A stretch of DNA of 64,000 nucleotides from Luteococcus sanguinis (GTDB lineage Bacteria > Actinomycetota > Actinomycetes > Propionibacteriales > Propionibacteriaceae). The number at the start of each line of letters is the position of its first letter. Within the stretch, counting starts at the first letter, position 1. The notes under the pieces are model-generated. The model was not told where the DNA came from. It saw nothing but the letters and a program-made list of their open reading frames with translations, and made no database searches. The stretch covers positions 124,001-188,000 of the forward strand of contig NZ_BAAAKI010000003.1 in NCBI RefSeq assembly GCF_039527675.1, given 5' to 3'. A program made the translations under genes and the position numbers. This document shows, one piece after another, positions 17,800 through 26,380 of the stretch.

Positions 17800-17814
17800 T
17801 CGGGCTCGGGCACA

Positions 17815-17862
17815 GAACCGGGGTTGGTTTGCACCGCTGTCGGTGCAGGCCAACCCCGGTTC
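17815..17862. terminator. Strong bidirectional terminator hairpin
   Basis: GAACCGGGGTTGG (17815-17827) pairs with CCAACCCCGGTTC (17850-17862), and inside it GCACCG (17831-17836) pairs with CGGTGC (17841-17846) around a CTGT loop. It sits between the convergent leuA and uppS stops and should terminate both. The U-tract is poor on both sides, as is usual in actinobacteria. Confidence 0.85.
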
Positions 17863-17877
17863 CGCGTTGTCGGGGGC

Positions 17878-18681
17878 TCAGCGGGGCTCGACCTCGTTCG
17901 GGATCGCGCCGCCGAAGCGCCGGTCCCGGTTCACGTAGAGGCTGACGGCGTGCCACAGGTCGCGCCGGTCGAAGTCGGGCCACAGCCGGTCCAGGAAGAC
18001 CATCTCGGCATAGGCCGCCTGCCAGAGCAGGAAGTTCGACGTCCGCTGCTCCCCGGAACTGCGGACGAAGAGGTCGACGTCGGGCACCTCTGGGCAGTAC
18101 AGGTGCTGGGCGATCGTCTTCTCGGTGATCCGGTCGGGTGAGATCTTCCCCTGGGCCGCCAGACGGGCGATCTCGCGGACTCCGTCGGCGATCTCGGCAC
18201 GTCCGCCATAGTTGACGCAGAACTGGAGCGTCATGGTGGTGTTGTCCTTGGACTGCTCCATCGCCTCCTCGAGCTCGCGGATCACCGAGCCCCACAGCCG
18301 CGGACGACGACCGGCCCACACGACCTTCACGCCGAGCGCGTCCAGTTGGTCACGGCGGCGGTGGATCACGTCCCGGTTGAAGCCCATCAACCAGCGCACC
18401 TCTTCGGGGGAGCGCTTCCAGTTCTCGGTGGAGAAGGCGTAGGCCGACAGACAGGGGATACCCATCTCGATGGCGCCCTCGATCACGTCGAAGAGTGACT
18501 CCTCGCCGCGGGCGTGCCCGTCGGTGCGCTTGAGCCCACGTTCCTTGGCCCAGCGGCCATTACCGTCCATCACGATCGCCACGTGCCGCGGCAGCAGCTT
18601 CGGGTCGATCTGCGGGGGACGGGCGCCGGACGGGTGCGGGGTGGGCGCCATCTTGGCGGGACGGTCATGTTTCCTTGCCAC
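17878..18681 (-). CDS. uppS: Isoprenyl transferase (undecaprenyl/decaprenyl diphosphate synthase, cis type)
   Basis: This 267-residue protein has the cis-prenyltransferase motifs HVAIVMDGNGRWAKERGL (catalytic Asp and P-loop-like segment), SAYAFSTENWKRS and the C-terminal DLFVRSSGEQRTSNFLLWQ. It makes the long polyprenyl diphosphate carrier lipid for cell-wall synthesis, using IPP in the cytoplasm. Product chain length cannot be set from sequence. The terminal EVEPR tail is short. It is divergent from recO, a common actinobacterial arrangement, with a decayed gene between them. Confidence 0.94.
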   Translation of the reverse strand: MARKHDRPAKMAPTPHPSGARPPQIDPKLLPRHVAIVMDGNGRWAKERGLKRTDGHARGEESLFDVIEGAIEMGIPCLSAYAFSTENWKRSPEEVRWLMGFNRDVIHRRRDQLDALGVKVVWAGRRPRLWGSVIRELEEAMEQSKDNTTMTLQFCVNYGGRAEIADGVREIARLAAQGKISPDRITEKTIAQHLYCPEVPDVDLFVRSSGEQRTSNFLLWQAAYAEMVFLDRLWPDFDRRDLWHAVSLYVNRDRRFGGAIPNEVEPR

Positions 18682-18710
18682 GGCGCGAGACTACCGCGCA
18701 GCCTTCGGCC

Positions 18711-18917
18711 ATGCGCCTGTACCTGTCGTCGCATCAGCTCGGTGGGCAGCCACAACACCTGACCCCCTGGTCGGCGGGAAGCGGCGGGGTTGGGTTGGTG
18801 CTCGACTCGCTGGACGAGATCATCGGACGCCTTCGTCCACGCGGGGTCAAGCGCCGGTGGGTGCGTGCTGGCGCGGCGCTGGGGGTGGAGGGCGACACGA
18901 GCGAGGTCATCGGCTGA
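18711..18917 (+). pseudogene. Remnant of a peptidase E-like (type 1 glutamine amidotransferase-like, S51) gene
   Basis: An open frame from ATG 18711 begins MRLYLSSHQLGGQPQHL and includes LVLDSLDE, resembling the N-terminal ~40 residues of peptidase E-like proteins. It then loses similarity. In another frame, from about 18828, DAFVHAGSSAGGCVLA resembles the Ser nucleophile elbow (GxSAG) of the same family, which normally lies about 100 residues further in. The simplest reading is an internal deletion joined out of frame. The match is from memory of the family, so confidence is moderate. Confidence 0.55.
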
Positions 18918-18945
18918 GCTTGGGCCGGGTGGGAGAATCGGACCC

Positions 18946-19695
18946 ATGCCCACCTACCGCGACCAGGCCGTCGTCCTGCGCACGCACAAGCTGGGTGAGG
19001 CAGACCGGATCATCACGCTGCTCTCGCGGGAGCACGGCAAGCTGCGCGCGGTGGCCCGTGGGGTGCGGCGCACCTCGTCCAAGTTCGGGGGACGGCTGGA
19101 GCCCTTCAGTCAGGTCGACATCCAGTTCGCTGAGGGACGCTCGCTCGACATCGTCGCCCAGTGCGAGTCGATCCGTCCGCTCGGTGAGGCGCTGGTCAAC
19201 GACTACGAGGCCTTCACCGCTGGCCAGGTGATGCTGGAGACCGCCGACCGGCTCGTCTCTGAGTACCGCGAGCCCGCGCTGCAGCAGTACTGGCTGCTCG
19301 TCGGTGCCCTGCGAACGCTTGGCGACGGCACCCCCGACGGGCCACGGACCTCCGCCATGATTCTGGACAGCTACCTGGTGCGGGCGCTCGCCATTGCTGG
19401 CTGGGCCCCTTCGCTGACCGACTGCGCGCGCTGCGGAACCGTCGGACCGCACCAGTACTTCAACCCCTCGATGGGCGGAATGGTGTGCGTGTCCTGCCGT
19501 CCGCCCGGCTCAGCGCGTCCCGACCCGGCGACCATTGCCTACCTGCAGGCGCTGCTCACGGGCGACTGGGCGGCCACCCGTGAGGTGCCACCGATCCGGC
19601 AGCGCGAGGCGTCCGGTCTCGTGGCGGCCTTCGTGCAGTGGCATCTGGACCATGGCCTGCGCTCCATGCCGCTGGTCGAGCGCAGCTGGGCCTGA
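18946..19695 (+). CDS. recO: DNA repair protein RecO
   Basis: This 249-residue protein has the RecO N-terminal OB-fold (YRDQAVVLRTHKLGEADRIITLLSREHGKLRAVARG) and the helical C-terminal domain with a CxxC...CxxC zinc site (CARCG and CVSC). RecO anneals single strands and loads RecA with RecR in RecF-pathway repair. A GAGAAT hexamer ends 8 nt before the ATG. Longer in-frame starts upstream run through the decayed peptidase-E sequence and are not supported. Confidence 0.94.
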   Translation: MPTYRDQAVVLRTHKLGEADRIITLLSREHGKLRAVARGVRRTSSKFGGRLEPFSQVDIQFAEGRSLDIVAQCESIRPLGEALVNDYEAFTAGQVMLETADRLVSEYREPALQQYWLLVGALRTLGDGTPDGPRTSAMILDSYLVRALAIAGWAPSLTDCARCGTVGPHQYFNPSMGGMVCVSCRPPGSARPDPATIAYLQALLTGDWAATREVPPIRQREASGLVAAFVQWHLDHGLRSMPLVERSWA

Positions 19696-19728
19696 GGGAA
19701 CTCAGCAGTCAAGACACCGCAGCAGTCC

Positions 19729-20175
19729 TCAGCAGTCAGAACACAGCCCGAAGAGCTCGAGTTCGTGGCCGGCGTCGCGGAAGCCGTGCTCCTGCGCCAC
19801 CTGGGCCGCCCAGCGCTCGACGACCTTGCCCTCGATCTCGACCGTACGTCCGCACGTGCGGCACACCAGGTGGTGGTGGTGGCCGGTGCTCTCGCAGCGG
19901 CGGTAGACCATCTCGCCGTCGTCGGAACGGATCGCGTCCACCTCACCAAGCTCGACCATCGACTGCAGCGTCCGATAGACCGTCGCCAGGCCGGCCGTGT
20001 CCCCGCCGGCACGGAGTTCGGCGTGCAGTGTCTGGGCCGATTTGAAGGCGTCTGCCCGCTTCAGCAGCTCACCGATCGCGATGCGCTGCTTGGTCACCCG
20101 TCGCACCGGACGGCCGGAATCAGTGCTTGTGGAATCAGTGCTCATCGAATCAGTGCTTGTGGAATCAGTGCTCAT
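19729..20175 (-). CDS. zur: Zinc uptake regulator Zur (Fur family)
   Basis: This 148-residue Fur-family repressor has a winged-helix domain (TKQRIAIGELLKRADAFKSAQTLHAELRAGGDTAGLATVYRTLQSMVE), the metal-binding GHHHHLVCRTCG segment and a terminal LCSDC second CxxC. It is the last gene of the znuA-znuC-znuB run and its start overlaps znuB by 11 bp, so it probably senses zinc and represses this operon. The start at 20175 is chosen because GGAGA lies 8 nt upstream; an identical MSTDS start lies 30 bp downstream. The N-terminus is encoded by a 30-bp duplication. Confidence 0.92.
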   Translation of the reverse strand: MSTDSTSTDSMSTDSTSTDSGRPVRRVTKQRIAIGELLKRADAFKSAQTLHAELRAGGDTAGLATVYRTLQSMVELGEVDAIRSDDGEMVYRRCESTGHHHHLVCRTCGRTVEIEGKVVERWAAQVAQEHGFRDAGHELELFGLCSDC

Positions 20176-20176
20176 C
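20117..20176 (-). repeat. 30-bp tandem duplication at the zur start
   Basis: Two exact 30-bp units, 20117-20146 and 20147-20176, each begin (on the + strand) GAATCAGTGCTTGTG and contain two 15-bp half-repeats. They encode MSTDSTSTDS twice, so each unit brings its own ATG. Gain or loss of a unit would preserve frame and start. Confidence 0.92.
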
Positions 20177-21145
20177 GAAGTGGTCTCCGTGGGGTGCGTG
20201 GCGGTGTCCGTCGTGCAGGTAGTCGACGTGGTCCCCGTGCAGCAGGGCCTGCTCGCCAACCGGTTCGCCGCTGTTGGCATGCGCGATGACATGCGGTTCG
20301 GCCGGCTCATCGGCCGCGATGGTGCGCGCGGCGACGTGCTGGCGGTGGTGCAGCCAGGCCGCCAGCGGCCAGCTCAGCAGGAAGACCGCGATCGCGCAGA
20401 CGACGATCGTCGCGCCGGAGGCGGTGTTCCAGTAGTAGCTGCCCACCGTGCCTCCGGTGGCGGTCAGGGCGCCGATCGCCATCGCACCGAAGAGCGTCGC
20501 CCGGAAGCTCACGAACAGGTTCTGCGCCGTCGCCACCGGCACCACCATCATCGCGCTCACCAGCAACAACCCGACGGTGCGCATCGACAGCGTCACGGTC
20601 AGCGCCGCGAGCACGACCACCAGCAGGTTCAGGGCCCTCACCGGCAGGCCGAGCACGCGGGCGAAGTCCTCGTCAGCACAGATCGCGAACAATTGGGGCA
20701 GCAGCCCGACGCACAAGGTGACGACGATCACCCCGAGCACGCCGATCACGAGGATGTCGTTGGGGCTCACCGTGGTCAGCGAGCCGAACAGGAACTGCGA
20801 CAGCGCGCCGGCTCCTCGTCCGCCGAGACCGGCCATCATCACCCCCGACGCGAGGCCGCCGTAGAACAAGATCGCCAGCCCGACGTCACCGGTCGCCCGT
20901 CCGTGCTGACGCAGCAATTCGACGGCGACGGCCCCGAGGACGCATACGAGGATGGCCGCCGGCAACGGAGCGGTGTTGGTCAGGAAGGACAGACCGACGC
21001 CGGCGATCGCGACGTGGCCAAGACCGTCACCGAGCAGGGACAGCCGGCGCTGCACGATGAAGGTGCCGATGGCTGGGCTCAGCAAGCCGCTGAGCAGTGC
21101 AGCGAGGATGGCGCGCTGCATGAAGGCCTGGGAGAGGAAGTCCAT
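20165..21145 (-). CDS. znuB: Zinc ABC transporter permease
   Basis: This 326-residue membrane protein has about eight or nine hydrophobic helices and the ABC-3 family segments FLSQAFMQRAILAALLSGLLSP, RRLSLLGDGLGHVAIAGVG and FFYGGLASGVMM-like features. It forms the channel of the ZnuABC importer. The C-terminal ~45 residues are rich in His and Asp (HGDHVDYLHDGHRHAPHGDH), which probably bind zinc at the cytoplasmic side. It starts 2 bp after the znuC stop and overlaps zur. Confidence 0.93.
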   Translation of the reverse strand: MDFLSQAFMQRAILAALLSGLLSPAIGTFIVQRRLSLLGDGLGHVAIAGVGLSFLTNTAPLPAAILVCVLGAVAVELLRQHGRATGDVGLAILFYGGLASGVMMAGLGGRGAGALSQFLFGSLTTVSPNDILVIGVLGVIVVTLCVGLLPQLFAICADEDFARVLGLPVRALNLLVVVLAALTVTLSMRTVGLLLVSAMMVVPVATAQNLFVSFRATLFGAMAIGALTATGGTVGSYYWNTASGATIVVCAIAVFLLSWPLAAWLHHRQHVAARTIAADEPAEPHVIAHANSGEPVGEQALLHGDHVDYLHDGHRHAPHGDHFDEH

Positions 21146-21147
21146 CT

Positions 21148-21957
21148 TCAGTGACTCCTGCGTTCGGTGTCGGTGTGGACGTGCCAGCTGGGCTGGGGCA
21201 AGACGACGGGGGAGCAGTTGGCGTCGATGTGGTGGGCATCGGACAGCCCGACCCCCTCCAGCAGCGGGCCGTCGTGGATCACTCGTCCCTGCCGCAGCAC
21301 CACCGAACGGTCGATCAGGTCGGCCAGTGGACCGAGTTCGTGCAGGACGACCAGCATCGCCAGCCCGTCGGCCTTGAGAGCTCCCAACAGGCGGGCCAGG
21401 GACGACTGGGTGGTCAGGTCGAGTCCAGCGAGGGGTTCGTCCAGCACCAACAGGTCCGGTTCACTGGCCAGCGCGCGAGCAATCAGGGCGCGCTGCTGCT
21501 GTCCGCCGGAGAGGTGGACAAGCTGTTCGCGCCGCCGCGTGGCGAGGTTCACCCGTGTCAGGGAGCGTTCGACCGCGGCCCGGTCGGCGGCACTGGCGGG
21601 CCAGAAGGGCTTGCGGTGCGCGAGTCGTCCGGAGCGGACGACCTCGTCGACGGTCGCATTGGCCACCTGCAACTGGCCTCGCTGGGGCACATAGCCGACG
21701 CGGTGCCAGTCGCGGAAGCGTCCGAGCGGTTGCCCGAAGACCTCGGGCGCGGGGCTCGAGGGCGCCAGGCCCAGCAGGGCGCGCACCAGCGTCGTCTTGC
21801 CCGAGCCATTGCCGCCGAGCAGGGCGACGGTCTCGCCGGCGTGCACCGTGATGTCGACGCCGTGGAGGATCTGGTGGCCATCCAGCCGAACGTCCAGGCC
21901 ATGCGTCTCCAGGACGGAGTCCGCCTGACGGGAAGGGGGGGAATCAACAGTGGTCAC
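21148..21957 (-). CDS. znuC: Zinc ABC transporter ATP-binding protein
   Basis: This 269-residue ATPase has Walker A GGNGSGKTT, a Q-loop in VGYVPQRGQ, the signature LSGGQQQRALIARAL and Walker B LLVLDEPLAGLD, followed by the switch His in VVLHELG. It powers zinc import with ZnuB. The ATG overlaps the end of znuA by 4 bp. Confidence 0.94.
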   Translation of the reverse strand: MTTVDSPPSRQADSVLETHGLDVRLDGHQILHGVDITVHAGETVALLGGNGSGKTTLVRALLGLAPSSPAPEVFGQPLGRFRDWHRVGYVPQRGQLQVANATVDEVVRSGRLAHRKPFWPASAADRAAVERSLTRVNLATRRREQLVHLSGGQQQRALIARALASEPDLLVLDEPLAGLDLTTQSSLARLLGALKADGLAMLVVLHELGPLADLIDRSVVLRQGRVIHDGPLLEGVGLSDAHHIDANCSPVVLPQPSWHVHTDTERRSH

Positions 21958-22910
21958 TGGCAGCCGTTCGCGGTCTTGAGGGCGGTGAGGTTGGCGTTCA
22001 TGACCTCGAAGTAGTTGGTGCCCGGGGAGTCAGGGGTGATGCCCTCGACGGGGTCGAGGACGGCGGTGCGGAGCTTGAGGTCGCCGGCGATGGACGTGGC
22101 GATGTCGGGGGAGACCAGTGTCTCGTAGAAGATCGTCGTGACGCCATGTTCGGTGGCCAACTTCTGCACCTCGGCGATCCGAGCGGGGGAGGGCTCCTCG
22201 TCCGGCGAGAGGCCGCTGATGCCGATCTGGGTCAGCCCGTACTCGTGCGCGAGGTATCCGAAGGCGGCGTGGCTGGTGATGAACTCGGTTCGCTCGCAGG
22301 TGGCGAGCCCCGTGCTGAAGTCGGCATCGAGCCTGCCGAGGCTCGCGGTCAGCGCCGCGAGGTTGCTGGCGTAGTCGGGGGCGTGTTCGGGGTCCACCTC
22401 GGCAAGCTTCGCCTCGATCCCGGTGGCGATCTTCACCATGTTCTTGGGGTCCAGCCAGATGTGCGGGTCGGTGCTGCCGTGGTCGTGGTCCGCACCTTCC
22501 ACCTCGCCCTCATGGTCGTGCTCCTCCTCGGTCGTGGTGAGCAGGGTGGCCAGGCCGGTGGCGTCGACGACCTGTTGCGGAGAGGTCGTCTCGACGGCAT
22601 CGTCCACGGCGCCCTGGAAATCGGACTGGTAGACGAACAGGTCCGCCTGGCCCACGCTGGCCACCTGCTTGGCGGACAGTTCCAGATCGTGGGGCTCCTG
22701 TCCGGGCGTGGTCAGGGAGCTGACGGACGCGTGGTCGCCGGCGATCTGTTCGGTCAGGAAGGCCAGTGGGTAGAAGGAGGCGACGACCTCGAGCCCGCTG
22801 CCGGACGCGTCCTGGGCCCCAGAGGAGTTCTGGGAACCCCCGCAGGCGCTGGCGGTGGCCAGCAGGGTGCAGGCCAGGGCGATCGGGGCAAGACGTCGAT
22901 AAAGCTTCAT
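21954..22910 (-). CDS. znuA: Zinc ABC transporter substrate-binding lipoprotein
   Basis: This 318-residue cluster A-I binding protein has a lipoprotein signal peptide ending in ATASACGGS (lipidated Cys at about residue 23). The metal-site histidines lie in TTPGQEPHDLELS, the TDPHIWLDPKN segment and FITSHAAFGYLAHEYG. A His/Asp/Glu-rich loop (EEEHDHEGEVEGADHDHG) is typical of ZnuA. ATG 22910 (MKLYRR) is chosen because the Zur box and a -10-like GATAAT lie immediately upstream, making a longer start at 22925 unlikely. Confidence 0.94.
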   Translation of the reverse strand: MKLYRRLAPIALACTLLATASACGGSQNSSGAQDASGSGLEVVASFYPLAFLTEQIAGDHASVSSLTTPGQEPHDLELSAKQVASVGQADLFVYQSDFQGAVDDAVETTSPQQVVDATGLATLLTTTEEEHDHEGEVEGADHDHGSTDPHIWLDPKNMVKIATGIEAKLAEVDPEHAPDYASNLAALTASLGRLDADFSTGLATCERTEFITSHAAFGYLAHEYGLTQIGISGLSPDEEPSPARIAEVQKLATEHGVTTIFYETLVSPDIATSIAGDLKLRTAVLDPVEGITPDSPGTNYFEVMNANLTALKTANGCQ

Positions 22911-22925
22911 GGAAACCATTATCAA
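22910..22925 (-). promoter_or_regulatory. Zur box overlapping the znuA promoter
   Basis: TTGATAATGGTTTCCA (minus strand) matches the actinobacterial Zur consensus TGAAAATGATTTTCA at 12 of 15 positions of its inner 15-mer. GATAAT within it could be the -10, which would place the znuA start within a few bases of the ATG. Zur bound here would block transcription when zinc is sufficient. Confidence 0.75.
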
Positions 22926-22971
22926 TTAGCTGTGGGCACGACGCAAGCCGGCAGCGCCTAGCATTCGTCCC

Positions 22972-23283
22972 ATGCTGGTCATCAACCGCTTCCGCTCCGA
23001 GACGCCCGACGCGACCGGGGTGCTGGTCGGGGTCGAGGTGCTCGCCGACGTCTACCGCGCTGCCGCTGGCAACGAGTCCGTTGAACTGGTACAGAACCTT
23101 GATGAACCCGAGCTCGTGGCACTGGTCACCCGTTGGACGAATGTCGGCAGCTATCGCCGCGCGCTGTTCGGGTTTGCGGCGCAACAGGCCTTCGTCGGCC
23201 TGCTGGCGTGGATGGTTGACGAGCCGTCCGCCTACCTGCACCCCACTGACGTGGGGGAGAACATTCCGCGCTCGAACAACTGA
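22972..23283 (+). CDS. Antibiotic biosynthesis monooxygenase-fold (ABM) protein
   Basis: This 103-residue protein looks like a small dimeric ferredoxin-like ABM-fold protein: LVINRFRSETPDATGVLVGVEVLADVY at the start, then a TRWTNVGSYRRALFGFA segment. ABM proteins include monooxygenases and heme-degrading enzymes, but no heme ligand or catalytic set is evident. It is divergent from znuA, and a TAGCAT hexamer ends 8 nt before the ATG. Whether the Zur box also affects it is unknown. Confidence 0.65.
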   Translation: MLVINRFRSETPDATGVLVGVEVLADVYRAAAGNESVELVQNLDEPELVALVTRWTNVGSYRRALFGFAAQQAFVGLLAWMVDEPSAYLHPTDVGENIPRSNN

Positions 23284-23497
23284 CTGGCGCAATCCCTGCC
23301 CCCGGGCCCCTTCTAGCGCGCCGGACGACCCAGCCACCGACGGCTCGTCGAGGCTGGCCTGGCCTCGGTTGGCGGTGGGCTCTCGACCAGCCGATAGGGT
23401 TGGGACCAGCGCCGAAGGCCCCGCACGTCTGCGGAACCGGCGCGTCGTCCGGCACCAGCCTGGTGTCCGGAGCCAATGAGGACTTGGAGAAGAACAA

Positions 23498-24880
<1,383 letters not shown>

Positions 24881-24890
24881 CCAGGACGAT

Positions 24891-24927
24891 NNNNNNNNNN
24901 NNNNNNNNNNNNNNNNNNNNNNNNNNN
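24891..24927. other. Run of 37 undetermined bases (N)
   Basis: The N run lies between the convergent stops of glyS (24880) and the secreted esterase (24931). The most likely hidden content is a strong terminator hairpin that could not be sequenced, but this cannot be seen. The true length may differ from 37. Confidence 0.99.
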
Positions 24928-24930
24928 GCT

Positions 24931-26187
24931 TCAGCGGTGCTGCCTGGCCATCCACTGGAACAGATGCTTGCCGTTGGGCAGCTGGGGGTCATTGTGGGCG
25001 ACATAGATCCACGACCAGTGCCCGTTGTAGGTGGTGCCGTCCCATACGACGTCGGGGTAGGCGGTGAGGTGTGCATTGCCGATGACATCGCTCGCGTGCT
25101 GACCATTGGACTCGAAGGGAACCACGGGATCATTCTTCGCCTGGACGATCCACGTCGGGGTGCGCCGTGCGGCCAGCAGCTGGGCGTCCGGGACCAGGTC
25201 CGTGTCCCCGAGCTTCAGCGGCGGGCAGATGGGGACCGCCGCCGCGAAGTACTTGGGGTAGCGGGTCTCCAGCGCGAGGGTCTGGTACCCACCATTGGAG
25301 GCGCCCACCACGTAGATGCGATCGGCGTCGACGGGGTACTGGGCCACCAGCTCATCCAGCAACGACTTGAGCTTGGCCGAGTAACCCATTGCTGGGTCGT
25401 TCATCCAGAAGTCCGTCGCCTGCGGGGCCACCACATAGGCTCCGCCGAAGATTCGCTGGGCCTTGGGGGTGCTGAAGCCGAGCGCGCCACGGTTCCCGAG
25501 CAGGGGGAGCGCGGAGTCCTGCGCCGCCGACCAGCCACCCTCACCTGCACCGTGGAGCCAGACGATCAGGGGGCGGCGGTTGGACTTCTTGGCCTCGCGC
25601 GGGATGAAGAGGCGGTAGTTGAGGCCGCTGTCCGAGGTGCCGGTGGAGTAGTCGTCCACCTCCGGGTCAACCACCGCGCCCTGCGTGAAGGACGAGAAGG
25701 TGAGCGGGCGCCCAGCTGCCCGCAAGGGCTGGCGTTGGGTGAGCGTGTATTCGAGGTCGAGCTGGACATTGCGCCCGGCCATCTTGGTGGCGGCATCCGC
25801 AGCGTAGGCATAGCCGAGGGTGGACGCCGCTGGCGCGTCCGGGCCGCTGAGGAGCTCGATGACAACGTCGCCGTCGGAATTGAGGGAGACGCCGGTGACG
25901 GTCCGGTACTGGTCGTAGGTGCCCAGCACCGCCGAACCGAGTTCCGCAAAGGGGTTCGTGCCCTTGGCCCTCACCTGGAAGGTGTTGACCGACAGGCCCT
26001 TCGGGTTGATGCGGTACCTGGTGGTCTCCAACGTGATCGAGGTCACCTGCTGGCCACCGTCGAGCACGGCGGCATTGAGGGTGAACGAGGTGCTGGAGGC
26101 GGCGTGGGCGGGCTGCGAAACCGCGCCCAGCGGGAACGCGAGGGTGGCACTGAGCAGGCCCATCAGGGCCGCACGGGACTTCTTCAT
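24931..26187 (-). CDS. Secreted alpha/beta-hydrolase esterase
   Basis: This 418-residue protein has a Sec signal peptide (MKKSRAALMGLLSATLAFPLGAV, cut near AHA-AS). A beta-rich region of ~150 residues follows, then an alpha/beta hydrolase domain with LIVWLHGAGEGG (oxyanion loop), the nucleophile elbow VVGASNGG and a late acid segment AKNDPVVPFESNG; the final His is probably in NGHWSW. This architecture matches the prolyl-oligopeptidase-like/PHB-depolymerase-like esterases with an N-terminal Ig-like domain. It is divergent from the alpha-galactosidase gene and may act on plant or glycan esters, but the substrate is not known. Confidence 0.85.
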   Translation of the reverse strand: MKKSRAALMGLLSATLAFPLGAVSQPAHAASSTSFTLNAAVLDGGQQVTSITLETTRYRINPKGLSVNTFQVRAKGTNPFAELGSAVLGTYDQYRTVTGVSLNSDGDVVIELLSGPDAPAASTLGYAYAADAATKMAGRNVQLDLEYTLTQRQPLRAAGRPLTFSSFTQGAVVDPEVDDYSTGTSDSGLNYRLFIPREAKKSNRRPLIVWLHGAGEGGWSAAQDSALPLLGNRGALGFSTPKAQRIFGGAYVVAPQATDFWMNDPAMGYSAKLKSLLDELVAQYPVDADRIYVVGASNGGYQTLALETRYPKYFAAAVPICPPLKLGDTDLVPDAQLLAARRTPTWIVQAKNDPVVPFESNGQHASDVIGNAHLTAYPDVVWDGTTYNGHWSWIYVAHNDPQLPNGKHLFQWMARQHR

Positions 26188-26301
26188 CGAAATCCTTCTT
26201 CACTTGTCAGGGGTGGGTGGGGCAGATGCGCGCCCCACGCTAGAACCGCCCTGGGCCGCCGTCAACGGTGCGGTCACGCGGAATTTCCTCTCGCAGACTC
26301 C

Positions 26302-26346
26302 TTGACTGGTCGAATATCCGCAAGTTACTTTCTTCGTGAAACAAAC
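26302..26346 (+). promoter_or_regulatory. Promoter and palindromic operator of the galactose operon
   Basis: TTGACT (26302-26307) and TACTTT (26326-26331) are spaced 18 bp. Overlapping the -10 and predicted start is an imperfect palindrome, GTTACTTTC (26324-26332), 5 nt, GAAACAAAC (26338-26346), with 7 of 9 arm positions matching. It is a candidate site for the ROK regulator encoded two genes downstream. Confidence 0.6.
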
Positions 26347-26380
26347 ATTCCTTCCCCGAGCCCGTCCAATGGAGGACATC

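Noticed and set aside
15817..17853. Minus-strand 678-residue frame over leuA
   Set aside because: Antisense to a clear leuA with no recognisable motif.
23284..23497. T-box riboswitch upstream of glyS
   Set aside because: No conserved T-box sequence or specifier stem could be recognised; only a possible -10 and a weak hairpin are visible.
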